A DNA stretch of 43,621 nt, taken from NCBI GenBank assembly GCA_003139795.1, contig PLGM01000244.1, positions 1 through 43,621 of the forward strand, read 5' to 3'. Within the stretch, counting starts at the first letter, position 1, and every line of letters begins with the position of its first letter. The DNA comes from Acidobacteriaceae bacterium. Its GTDB lineage: Bacteria; Acidobacteriota; Terriglobia; Terriglobales; Acidobacteriaceae. The notes under the pieces are model-generated. The model ran no database searches. It was not told the DNA's origin and saw nothing but the letters and a program-made list of their open reading frames with translations. The translations under genes were made by a program, and so were the position numbers. Below, one piece after another: positions 18,578-26,205 of this stretch.

Positions 18578-19687
18578 TTGGCACAACGCAGATCCGGTCA
18601 TGTGACCTTGCTGGATGTTGCCCGCGCCTGCGGGTTCTCAGTGTCCACGGTATCGATAGTGCTCAGCGAGGCGCCTCTTTCACGGAATGTCGCGGAGAAG
18701 ACACGGCAGCAGATCCGGGCCATGGCCCAGCAGCTTGGGTACCATCCCGACGCGTTTGCACGGTCCTTGCGGAGGCGGCGCAGCCAGACCATCGGAGTGC
18801 TGGCCTACGATCTTTCCGATCCTTACTGCATCCCCATCGTGCGGGGGATCCAGGCGGGCTTGCAGCCGGCCAGCTACCTGCCGCTGCTGATGGACGCGCA
18901 GACCCAGCGGGGACGGTTCGACAGTTATCTGGAGATGATTCTGGAACGGCGCGCGGAGGGCGTGATCGTGATCGCCAGCTGGGTGTTCGATGAAACCAAT
19001 CTGCTGAGCGACGTCGAGAAGAACAACGTTCCGATTGTGATCGTAAGCCGCGATCTGACCGAACGCGGGGTGAGCTCGGTGCTGGTGGACAACGAAGCGG
19101 GAGGCGCAATGGCCATGCGCCACCTGCATGGACTCGGGCATCGCAGGATCGCGGTGATCCGTGGACCGGAAGAGCTGTTTGACAGTGCGCCCCGTTGGGC
19201 CGGGGTGCAGCGCGCGGCGGCGGCAGCCGGCATCCAACTGGATCCGCGGCTGGTGTTCCAACTGCCAAGCCTGGCGGACTCTGCCTCAGGCTTTGAGGGC
19301 GGACTGGATTGCGCGCGGCGGATGTTGGCTTCGGGCCGCGCATTCACCGCCGTGCTTGCGTTCGACGATTTGACGGCGCTGGGCGTGGTGCGCGGCCTGA
19401 TGGGCGCCGGGTTGCGGGTGCCGGAGGATTGCTCAGTGCTGGGCTTTGACGACGTGCTGCCGGCGGCAGTGGCGACGCCGGGGATTACCACCATCCGCCA
19501 ACCGCTTCGGGAGATGGGACTGCTAGCGGCGGAATGGGTGGTAGAGGCGATCGAGGCGCGCGAGCAGAGACGAGAGCAGACAGCGCGTTTACATCGGGCG
19601 CCGCCGGAACTGGTGGTGCGGATGTCCTCAGCCGGCCCGGCAGGAAGCACGAATCGAGTTGGAGGGCGGCGTGACGAGGGGACTTGA
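18578..19687 (+). CDS. LacI-family transcriptional regulator
   Basis: A 369-residue repressor-type regulator. Residues 9-30 form the LacI helix-turn-helix (VTLLDVARACGFSVSTVSIVL). The hinge follows (YHPDAFARSLRRRRSQTIGVL), then a periplasmic-binding-protein-like effector domain (about 65-345; DPYCIPIVRGIQAGL, DNEAGGAMAMRHLHGLGHRRIAVI, VLAFDDLTALGVVRGL, SVLGFDD). The TTG start is supported by GGAGG eight bases upstream and by the family N-terminus. The gene lies between its two likely targets, the divergent TonB receptor and the downstream GH2 gene. Its stop codon TGA is part of the TTGACA box of the GH2 promoter. The inducer is unknown, probably a sugar released from the glycan. Confidence 0.95.
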   Translation: MAQRRSGHVTLLDVARACGFSVSTVSIVLSEAPLSRNVAEKTRQQIRAMAQQLGYHPDAFARSLRRRRSQTIGVLAYDLSDPYCIPIVRGIQAGLQPASYLPLLMDAQTQRGRFDSYLEMILERRAEGVIVIASWVFDETNLLSDVEKNNVPIVIVSRDLTERGVSSVLVDNEAGGAMAMRHLHGLGHRRIAVIRGPEELFDSAPRWAGVQRAAAAAGIQLDPRLVFQLPSLADSASGFEGGLDCARRMLASGRAFTAVLAFDDLTALGVVRGLMGAGLRVPEDCSVLGFDDVLPAAVATPGITTIRQPLREMGLLAAEWVVEAIEAREQRREQTARLHRAPPELVVRMSSAGPAGSTNRVGGRRDEGT

Positions 19688-19712
19688 CAGGGCGTTCAAA
19701 TTGGGAGATATT
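19684..19712 (+). promoter_or_regulatory. promoter of the GH2-permease operon
   Basis: TTGACA (19684-19689), overlapping the lacI stop codon, is followed after exactly 17 bases by GATATT (19707-19712), four of six matches to the -10 consensus. The LacI-type operator starts seven bases downstream. This mirrors the layout at the TonB receptor gene. Confidence 0.65.
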
Positions 19713-19718
19713 CCCAAT
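19700..19718. promoter_or_regulatory. second palindrome overlapping the GH2 promoter
   Basis: ATTGGGA (19700-19706) and TCCCAAT (19712-19718) form a perfect 7-bp inverted repeat with a five-base centre covering the predicted -10 box. It differs in sequence from the LacI-type operator two bases downstream. It could be the site of another regulator or a chance palindrome. Confidence 0.4.
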
Positions 19719-19719
19719 G

Positions 19720-19733
19720 TTCAAACGATTGAA
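19720..19733. promoter_or_regulatory. LacI-family operator, copy 2 (GH2 operon)
   Basis: TTCAAACGATTGAA, identical over 14 bp to the site at 18280-18293 and extended here to a 16-bp palindrome by flanking G and C. It sits around the expected transcription start of the GH2 gene. Confidence 0.85.
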
Positions 19734-19829
19734 CCTGGATTCCTCCGGGGAGATTCCCGTACGATCGGCGATTTGTACAAACCCTGGTAAACAATCTCTG
19801 TTCTGTTCGAACAAGAGGTACAGGTGCTT

Positions 19830-22484
19830 ATGAATAAAAGGATGCTGATTTGCTTTCCGATCCTGTTGGCGCTGTCGCCGATTCTGCCGGCGGGAACCGT
19901 AACGCCGTTGCGCGATGGGTGGCAGTTACAATCGGCCTGCAAGCTGCAGGCCACGGGCGACTCGATTGCCACGGATGGATTTCAAGCGGACGGCTGGTTG
20001 AAGACGGCCGTGCCGAGCACCGTCCTGGCCACGCAGGTAGCGGCGGGTGTTTTTCCCGATCCTTATTACGGCGTGAACCTGCGCCAGATTCCGGGCACGA
20101 CTTATCCGATCGGCCACATTTTTGCAAACATGCCGATGGCGCAGGACAGCCCGTACCGGTGCGGCTGGTGGTATCGCACGGAGTTTACGGCGCCAGCCGC
20201 AGCGCATGAAGGCGAGCTTCAGTGGCTGCACTTTGGGGGTATCAACTACCGGGGCGACGTGTGGCTGAACGGGAACAAAATCGCGGATACAACCAAGGTT
20301 GCGGGCGCCTATCGCACGTATGACTTCGATGTTACTGAGTTTCTGAAGCCTGGTAAGTCGAATGTGCTGGCGGTGGAGACGTTTGCGCCTACGGAAAAGG
20401 ATCTGGGCATCAATTGGGTGGATTGGAATCCCTGTCCGCCAGATAAGGATATGGGTCTGTGGGGCGCCGTCGATCTGGTGACCACGGGCGCGGTGACCTT
20501 GCGTTCGCCGCTGGCGGTCACCCACTTCCATGACAGCACGCTCGGTTCCGCGGAGCTGACGGTTTACGCCGAGTTGCACAACGGCAGCGATCGCGCAGTA
20601 AAGGGCGTGGTTGAAGGTACGGCGGCCGGGGTGAAGATTGAGCAGCCGGTGGAGCTGGCGGCGCATGAAGACCGGAGCGTGGTTTTCACGCCGGAGCAGT
20701 TTCCGCAACTGCGCATTCGCGATCCGAAGCCGTGGTGGCCGCACCAGATGGGCGAGCCGCATCTGGAGCGCCTGACGATGAGCTTTCGGGCTCAAGGCCA
20801 ACTGACGGATCAGCAGAGCGCGGAGTTCGGAATTCGCGAGATTACTTCAGAGCTTACGGTGAATGGCAGCCGTTTGTTTCGGGTAAATGGCAAACCGATT
20901 TTGATTCGCGGCGGAGGGTGGTCGCAGGATATGCTGTTGCGTACCGATGAGGCCCGGTTGCGCGACCAGTTCCGGCTGGTGCGGGATATGAATCTGAACA
21001 CCATTCGCCTGGAGGGCAAGCTGGACACGGATGAGTTCTTTCATCTGGCCGACGAGCAGGGCGTCCTGGTGATGGCGGGCTGGTGCTGCTGCGACCATTG
21101 GGAACATTGGAAGGACTGGACCGCGGCGGACCTGACGATCGCCACTGCGTCGTTGCGGGCGCAGATGCTGCGGTTGCGGCACCATGCCAGCTTGCTAGTG
21201 TGGCTGAACGGCAGCGACAACGCGCCGCCGGCAGACGTGGAGCGCGCCTATCTGAATGTGGAAGCGGAGACGCACTGGCCGAACCCGGTGCTTTCGGCGG
21301 CGTCGGCACAGGTGACTGCGGGCGGAGGCGCAAACGGGGTGAAGATGACCGGGCCGTACGATTACGTTGCGCCCAGTTACTGGTATGTGGACAAGCAAAA
21401 CGGCGGGGCGCACGGGTTCAACACGGAGACCAGCCCTGGACCGGCGATACCTTCGCTGGCCAGCCGGGAAAAGTTTTTGCCCGACGCGCAGGCATGGCCG
21501 CCGACGGCGACATGGAGCTATCACTTTGGCGGCGGGGAATTCACCAATCTGAAAGTCATGGATGAGGCGATGGCAGCCGTCTACGTGAAGCCGCAATCCG
21601 CGGCCGACTATGAACGCGTGGCGCAGACGATGGAGTACGACTCCGAGCGCGCCATGTATGAGGCTTACAGCAGAAACAAATACGCGTCGACAGGGGTGAT
21701 TCAATGGATGCTGAACAACGCGTGGCCCTCGATGATCTGGCACCTGTATGACTATTACCTCGATGCAGGGGCGGGATATTTCGGGACCAAGAAGGCATGC
21801 GAGCCTGTACACATTCAGTATTCCTACGACGATCGCACGATTGTGGTGGTGAACAGCACGTATCAGTCCGTTGCCGGACTTCATGCAAGCGTGCGTGTTC
21901 ACAACGTGGCGTGGAAGGAACTGTACAGCGCAGAGGCGCCGGTGGATGCGGGCGTGGACAGTTCACAAATTGTGGTCACCCTTCCGGAGAGCCTCTACTC
22001 CGGCGCGGAAAGGATCTTCTTCATCGACTTGACCTTGACGGATGGCGCCGGGAAGGTTCTCAGCCGCAACTTCTATTGGGTGCCGGGGACGCTGACCACC
22101 TTCGACTGGCCACGGACCGACTATACGCACACGCCGGCAGCGCGCCATGAAGACCTGAGCGCGCTCACGAACCTGCCGCCAGCCAAACTGGTTGCGCACG
22201 CGGAGTTGGAAAAGACTGCGCGAGGACGGGAGTTGCGCGTTGAGCTCGAGAACCCGTCCACGGCGCTTGCTTTTCAAGTCAGCGTCGCGGTGCGTACACA
22301 GTCCGGCGGACTGATTGCGCCCGTGATCTGGTCGGACAACTGGATTGAGCTTGTTCCGGGAGAGAAACGCGTGCTGACCGCGCTGTTGCCGGAGAGTGGC
22401 GCGGATGCGCCGACGGTGGAGATTGGAAGCTGGAACGCCGGTTCCCAGGACGTTACACCAACAACTGCCACGGGGGCACACTGA
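19830..22484 (+). CDS. GH2 glycosidase, exo-beta-D-glucosaminidase type
   Basis: An 884-residue secreted enzyme with a signal peptide (ICFPILLALSPILPAG). The GH2 order is visible: sugar-binding jelly roll (about 25-190; WYRTEFTAP, GINYRGDVWLNG, DWNPCPPDKDMGLWGAV), immunoglobulin-like domain (about 200-310), TIM barrel (about 320-620), and further beta domains. The barrel contains NTIRLEGKLDTDEFFHLADEQG and GWCCCDHWEHW, close to exo-beta-glucosaminidases such as CsxA. The usual acid Glu of GH2 is replaced by Asp463 in WLNGSD. The nucleophile is probably Glu533 in NTETSPGP, 70 residues later (72 in CsxA). This fits removal of glucosamine from chitosan-like chain ends, though mannosidase activity is possible. 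ATG 19830 is preferred; GTG 19824 is an alternative. Confidence 0.9.
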   Translation: MNKRMLICFPILLALSPILPAGTVTPLRDGWQLQSACKLQATGDSIATDGFQADGWLKTAVPSTVLATQVAAGVFPDPYYGVNLRQIPGTTYPIGHIFANMPMAQDSPYRCGWWYRTEFTAPAAAHEGELQWLHFGGINYRGDVWLNGNKIADTTKVAGAYRTYDFDVTEFLKPGKSNVLAVETFAPTEKDLGINWVDWNPCPPDKDMGLWGAVDLVTTGAVTLRSPLAVTHFHDSTLGSAELTVYAELHNGSDRAVKGVVEGTAAGVKIEQPVELAAHEDRSVVFTPEQFPQLRIRDPKPWWPHQMGEPHLERLTMSFRAQGQLTDQQSAEFGIREITSELTVNGSRLFRVNGKPILIRGGGWSQDMLLRTDEARLRDQFRLVRDMNLNTIRLEGKLDTDEFFHLADEQGVLVMAGWCCCDHWEHWKDWTAADLTIATASLRAQMLRLRHHASLLVWLNGSDNAPPADVERAYLNVEAETHWPNPVLSAASAQVTAGGGANGVKMTGPYDYVAPSYWYVDKQNGGAHGFNTETSPGPAIPSLASREKFLPDAQAWPPTATWSYHFGGGEFTNLKVMDEAMAAVYVKPQSAADYERVAQTMEYDSERAMYEAYSRNKYASTGVIQWMLNNAWPSMIWHLYDYYLDAGAGYFGTKKACEPVHIQYSYDDRTIVVVNSTYQSVAGLHASVRVHNVAWKELYSAEAPVDAGVDSSQIVVTLPESLYSGAERIFFIDLTLTDGAGKVLSRNFYWVPGTLTTFDWPRTDYTHTPAARHEDLSALTNLPPAKLVAHAELEKTARGRELRVELENPSTALAFQVSVAVRTQSGGLIAPVIWSDNWIELVPGEKRVLTALLPESGADAPTVEIGSWNAGSQDVTPTTATGAH

Positions 22485-22492
22485 GGACACGC

Positions 22493-23884
22493 ATGGCAGA
22501 CGATCAAGGAAACGCGCAACCAAAACCCATCGGCCTCCATCGCACGCTCGGCCTGTGGAACCTCATCATCATCGGCATGGTCATTATCCAGCCGACGGCG
22601 CCCATGGGGATCTACGGCGTCATCAGCAACAAGGCCCATGGCCACGTGGTCACCACCATCCTGATCGCCATGGTCGCCATGCTGTTTACGGCTATCAGTT
22701 ATGGCCGCATGGCGCGCGTCTATCCCAGCGCCGGGTCAGCTTACACATACGTCGGCCAGGAGATGCACTCGGCCGCCGGGTATATTGTCGGCTGGGGCAT
22801 GGTGATGGACTATCTGATCAACCCGCTCATCTGTACGGCCTTCTGCGCCAAAGCCGCGATGAATATCCTTCCCGGCCTCTCCTTCTACGTCTGGATTCTC
22901 TTCTTTGCGGCTTTCTTCAGCTGGTTGAACCTGCGCGGCATCAAGACCTCGGCCCAGTTGAATGAGGCCCTGTGTGCCGGCATGGTGGTGGTTGTCCTCC
23001 TGTTCCTGGGTTGCGTCATCCACGCGGTGCTGCACATTCACCACGACCCGGGATTCTTTACCCATCCGTTTTACGAGCCAGGCAGCTTCCAACCGTCGAG
23101 CATCTTTGCCGGCACCTCGGTGGCCGTGCTCACGTACATCGGCTTCGATGCCGTCTCCACGTTCTCTGAGGAGGTTCGGGATCCGCGCCGCAACATCATG
23201 CTGGCCACGGTTCTGGTGTGCCTCATCACCGGCGTCCTCTCCGGGCTGGAAGTCTATGCGGCGCAACTGATATGGGGATCGAAGCCTTTCCCCAGCGATC
23301 AGGTCGAGTCGGCCTTTGCCATGGTCTCGCGTCAGGCTGGCGGCGCGATCCTCTTCCAGATCATGAACTTCACGCTGCTGATCGCCAACATGGGCTCAGG
23401 AATGGGTTCGCAACTGGCCGCCGGACGACTGCTTTACGGCATGGGACGGGGCAACGCGCTGCCCAAATCGTTTTTCGGAGTCATCGAGCCCAAACGCCGC
23501 ATTCCGCGCAACAATATCCTGGCTGTGGGAGCGTTTGCGCTGGTCGGAGCCGGTCTGCTGGAGTTCTTCTCAAACAAGCTGGGCGGAGGCGCCTACGAGA
23601 TCGGCGCCGAGTGTCTCAACTTCGGCGCCTTTGTCGCCTTCATGGGCGTCAATGCCGCCGCCTTCGTCCACCATTGGCGGCATGAGGAGAGAAGAAACCT
23701 GGGCGGCTACGTCGTGCCCACTCTGGGCTTCGTGATCTGTTTTTTCATCTGGAGACATCTCAGCTTCCCGGCGCAGGTGCTGGGCTTCACCTGGATGGGT
23801 GCAGGCATCCTTTACGGGGCGATTCGCACCCGCGGCTTCCGCTCCGAACTGGTCACCTTCGAGGTTCCTTCAGACGTGGCGTAA
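22493..23884 (+). CDS. APC-family permease (amino acid or amine transporter)
   Basis: A 463-residue inner membrane protein with about twelve hydrophobic segments. It has the APC-superfamily hallmark GFDAVSTFSEEVRDPRRNI near residue 225. The first segment reads GLWNLIIIGMVIIQPTAPMGIYG. MARVYPSAGSAYTYVGQEM matches the helix 2-3 region of amino acid permeases. It begins 8 bp after the GH2 stop codon, so it belongs to the same operon and operator control. An amino acid permease family member behind an exo-glucosaminidase is unusual and may import an amine-bearing product such as glucosamine. That is inference from position only; an ordinary amino acid substrate is equally possible. Confidence 0.9.
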   Translation: MADDQGNAQPKPIGLHRTLGLWNLIIIGMVIIQPTAPMGIYGVISNKAHGHVVTTILIAMVAMLFTAISYGRMARVYPSAGSAYTYVGQEMHSAAGYIVGWGMVMDYLINPLICTAFCAKAAMNILPGLSFYVWILFFAAFFSWLNLRGIKTSAQLNEALCAGMVVVVLLFLGCVIHAVLHIHHDPGFFTHPFYEPGSFQPSSIFAGTSVAVLTYIGFDAVSTFSEEVRDPRRNIMLATVLVCLITGVLSGLEVYAAQLIWGSKPFPSDQVESAFAMVSRQAGGAILFQIMNFTLLIANMGSGMGSQLAAGRLLYGMGRGNALPKSFFGVIEPKRRIPRNNILAVGAFALVGAGLLEFFSNKLGGGAYEIGAECLNFGAFVAFMGVNAAAFVHHWRHEERRNLGGYVVPTLGFVICFFIWRHLSFPAQVLGFTWMGAGILYGAIRTRGFRSELVTFEVPSDVA

Positions 23885-23909
23885 CAGGCCGGGCGCCGCA
23901 TCCTTGCCG

Positions 23910-24036
23910 CGCCGCTTCCTTGCCGCCGTGCATGCGAAGAAGCGCATTCCGCGTAACAACGTGCTGCTCATCGGCGCCATCTGCCTGGGGGGGTGCACTG
24001 GTCTTCAGCGCGATGCCATCGCCTGGAGCCTCTTGA
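23910..24036 (+). pseudogene. decayed fragment of a second APC-family permease
   Basis: A frame from 23910 reads RRFLAAVHAKKRIPRNNVLLIGAICLGG. It matches the intact permease upstream at its PKRRIPRNNILAVGAF segment. A run of seven G (23987-23993) then breaks the frame. Removing one G continues with GALVFSAMPSP and a TGA at 24034-24036. No start codon or further homologous sequence is present, so this is a remnant of about 40 codons. It could come from a tandem paralogue that was deleted. The TGA overlaps the TTGACA box of the TetR gene. Confidence 0.5.
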
Positions 24037-24061
24037 CAAAAGGGGGTTCGCGGCGTAATAA
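24033..24061 (+). promoter_or_regulatory. promoter of the tetR-efflux operon
   Basis: TTGACA (24033-24038) is a perfect -35 box. At 17 bases it is followed by TAATAA (24056-24061) within the AT-rich TAATAAATAT. The -10 match is moderate. It lies 37 bases before the TetR start codon. Confidence 0.55.
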
Positions 24062-24065
24062 ATAT

Positions 24066-24076
24066 GACTGGCAGTC
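24066..24076. promoter_or_regulatory. possible TetR operator
   Basis: GACTG-G-CAGTC is a perfect 11-bp palindrome immediately downstream of the predicted -10 box. A half-site CAGTC recurs within the first codons of the TetR gene. The position suits autorepression by the TetR product. The site is short and unproven. Confidence 0.45.
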
Positions 24077-24097
24077 GAGATTGCCTGATAATCGTTT

Positions 24098-24784
24098 ATG
24101 AATAGCAGTCAAGTTATTCGTTCGACCACTCTCGCCGATGCTCTTGCGCCCGGGGCGGCACCCCGTTCGTCCGGCATTGGACGCCGTGAGCGGCGCGCTG
24201 CGGAGACGCGTGTGCGGCTGTTCCGGTGCGCACTTCAACTTTTTGCGGAGCGTGGGTTCCCCAACGTCACCGTAGAAGACATTACCGAAGCCGCGGACGT
24301 GGGCAAGGGGACGTTCTTCAATTATTTCGAGACCAAGGATCATGTGCTGGGCGTGATGGCCGAGATTCAGCTTGGCAAGGTGAGAGAAGCGGCTTCGACG
24401 GCCAAGCAAACCAAGCGGACGGTTCATTCCGTGCTGCACAGGCTGGTGCTGTGTCTCGCCGAGGAACCCGGACGCAGTCCCAGCCTCGCTCGCGCAATGA
24501 TCTCATCGTTTCTGGCCAGTGAGGGTGTTCGCGGCATGATTGAACACCAGATGCACGAGGGCCGCAAGATGATCGCGGAGGTCGTGGCGGCGGGGCAAGA
24601 GCGTGGAGAGATCGACTCACAGCTGGACAAGGACAAGGTTGCGCTTCAACTGCAGCAGGCGGTCATGGGAACGGTACTGCTGTGGTCGCTGCATGGGAAG
24701 CCAGCGCTCGAAGCATGGATCGAAGACAGCTTTCAACACTTTTGGAGGGCGATCGTACTCTCCGGTCAAGAGCAGGAGCTATGA
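24098..24784 (+). CDS. TetR/AcrR-family transcriptional regulator
   Basis: A 228-residue regulator. After a polar N-terminal tail of about 30 residues the DNA-binding domain reads RRAAETRVRLFRCALQLFAERGFPNVTVEDITEAADVGKGTFFNYFETKDHVLG (about residues 32-85), a textbook TetR helix-turn-helix. The C-terminal ligand domain is all-helical. Its stop overlaps the ATG of the TolC-like gene by four bases (ATGA). It therefore heads the efflux operon, as CecR (YbiH) heads the ybhGFSR operon in E. coli. It probably represses its own operon until a toxic substrate binds. Confidence 0.93.
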   Translation: MNSSQVIRSTTLADALAPGAAPRSSGIGRRERRAAETRVRLFRCALQLFAERGFPNVTVEDITEAADVGKGTFFNYFETKDHVLGVMAEIQLGKVREAASTAKQTKRTVHSVLHRLVLCLAEEPGRSPSLARAMISSFLASEGVRGMIEHQMHEGRKMIAEVVAAGQERGEIDSQLDKDKVALQLQQAVMGTVLLWSLHGKPALEAWIEDSFQHFWRAIVLSGQEQEL

Positions 24785-26151
24785 GATCCAGATTTTGTAT
24801 CAGGGTTCTTCTTGCGCTGACGTGCTTGATTGTTGGCCCGATCAGAGGGCCGATCACAAGTGCGATTTGCGCGGCGCAGCAACCGTCGCCGTACCGCCTG
24901 ACGCTCGAGGATGCGATACAAAAGGCGCTCGAAGCCAACCTGAGCGTGCTGGCTGCCGGCACAAGGGTGGAAGAGGCCGAGGGAACCCGCACGCGCCGTC
25001 TGTCGGCCGCGCTGCTTCCGCGTATCAACGCACAAACGTATGCCAATGTGCAGAACCGCGACCTGCGCGCCTTCGGGCTCTCATTGCCGGGCTTTCCAAT
25101 CCCCAACGTCGTGGGACCGTTTTCGAACTACGATTTTCGTGTCTATGCGCAGCAGAATATTATCGATCTGGAAAGTTATCGCGGGTTGAAGGCGAGTGAG
25201 CGGGCGCTCGATGCGGGCAAGATGGATTACCAGGATGCGAGGGATCTTATCGTTCGCTCGATTGCCGGGCTCTATCTGAACGCGCAGTCTGCCGCGGCGC
25301 GCGCGGATGCGGCCCAGTCGCGGGTGACGGATTCAAACACCCTGTTCAGGCTGGCCAAGGACAAGCACGACGCGGGGACGGCGACGGGCGTGGACGTGCT
25401 CCGCGCCGAGGTGCAGCTTGCGAACGACAGGCAGGCGTTGCTGGTGGCCGAGAACCAGTTGAAACAGTCGCTGCTGTCGCTTGCACGGAACTTGGGCATG
25501 AGTCCGGGCACACCTTTGGAACTGGCCGAGCCGCTCCGTTACCAGGCCCTGGCCCAGCCTGAAGCCGAGACGCTGATGCCCGCGGCGCTGCTGACGCGCG
25601 CCGATTACCTTTCGCTTGCCAGCCAGCGGCAGGGCCTGGCGGAGCAGGAGCGCGCCAATCGAGCCCGTTTCTATCCAAAGCTGAGCATCAACGGCAACTT
25701 CGGCGAGATCGGACGGAGCATTGGCAGTGTCGCGAGCACAGGCCTGATTCAGGGCGAGATCGACTTCACGGTTTTCGATCGCGACCGCAACGGAGAGGCG
25801 CAGGAGCTTGCCAGCCGCATGAAGCGCATCGACGATCAGATTGCCGATTTGCGGCGGGGGATCGAAGAGGATATCCGCGAAGCGCTGCTGAATCTGGATT
25901 CCGCGGCGGAGCAGGTGGCTGTTGCCAGGGAAGGGCAGGAGCTGGCGCAGCGGGAACTTGAACTCGCGCAGGATCGTTTTCAGGCAGGCACGGCCAACAA
26001 TGTTGAGGTGGTTACTGCCCAGGATGAACTTGCCCGCGCGCAGGAGAACTATATTCTTGCCGTTTCCAGTCATGTGGATGCAAAGTTTGCGGTTGCTCGC
26101 GCCATGGGCGATACGGAGAAGAACATTTTGCGATTCACGGGGAATCCTTAA
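24781..26151 (+). CDS. TolC-like outer membrane efflux protein
   Basis: A 456-residue outer membrane factor. The chosen ATG at 24781 overlaps the TetR stop by four bases and gives a signal peptide (FCIRVLLALTCLIVGPI, processed near ICAAQ). An upstream in-frame ATG at 24682 would lose the signal. Two homologous coiled-coil repeats are visible. The first starts YRLTLEDAIQKALEANLSVLAA with QSRVTDSNTLFRLAKDKHDAGTATGVDVLRAEVQLAND. The second has EGQELAQRELELAQDRFQAGTANNVEVVTAQDELARAQ. This is the TolC/OprM plan. It forms the outer membrane exit for the HlyD-ABC system encoded next. Length is close to TolC. Confidence 0.92.
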   Translation: MRSRFCIRVLLALTCLIVGPIRGPITSAICAAQQPSPYRLTLEDAIQKALEANLSVLAAGTRVEEAEGTRTRRLSAALLPRINAQTYANVQNRDLRAFGLSLPGFPIPNVVGPFSNYDFRVYAQQNIIDLESYRGLKASERALDAGKMDYQDARDLIVRSIAGLYLNAQSAAARADAAQSRVTDSNTLFRLAKDKHDAGTATGVDVLRAEVQLANDRQALLVAENQLKQSLLSLARNLGMSPGTPLELAEPLRYQALAQPEAETLMPAALLTRADYLSLASQRQGLAEQERANRARFYPKLSINGNFGEIGRSIGSVASTGLIQGEIDFTVFDRDRNGEAQELASRMKRIDDQIADLRRGIEEDIREALLNLDSAAEQVAVAREGQELAQRELELAQDRFQAGTANNVEVVTAQDELARAQENYILAVSSHVDAKFAVARAMGDTEKNILRFTGNP

Positions 26152-26205
26152 GCGGTTTTTCTCAGAGGGCCGCAACCCGGATTCCCGCTAGCGAGGTTTA
26201 ATGCC

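Noticed and set aside
19804..19813. Palindrome TGTTCGAACA just before the GH2 ribosome site
   Set aside because: It is short, unlike the LacI-type operator, and has no second copy in a similar place, so no function is assigned.
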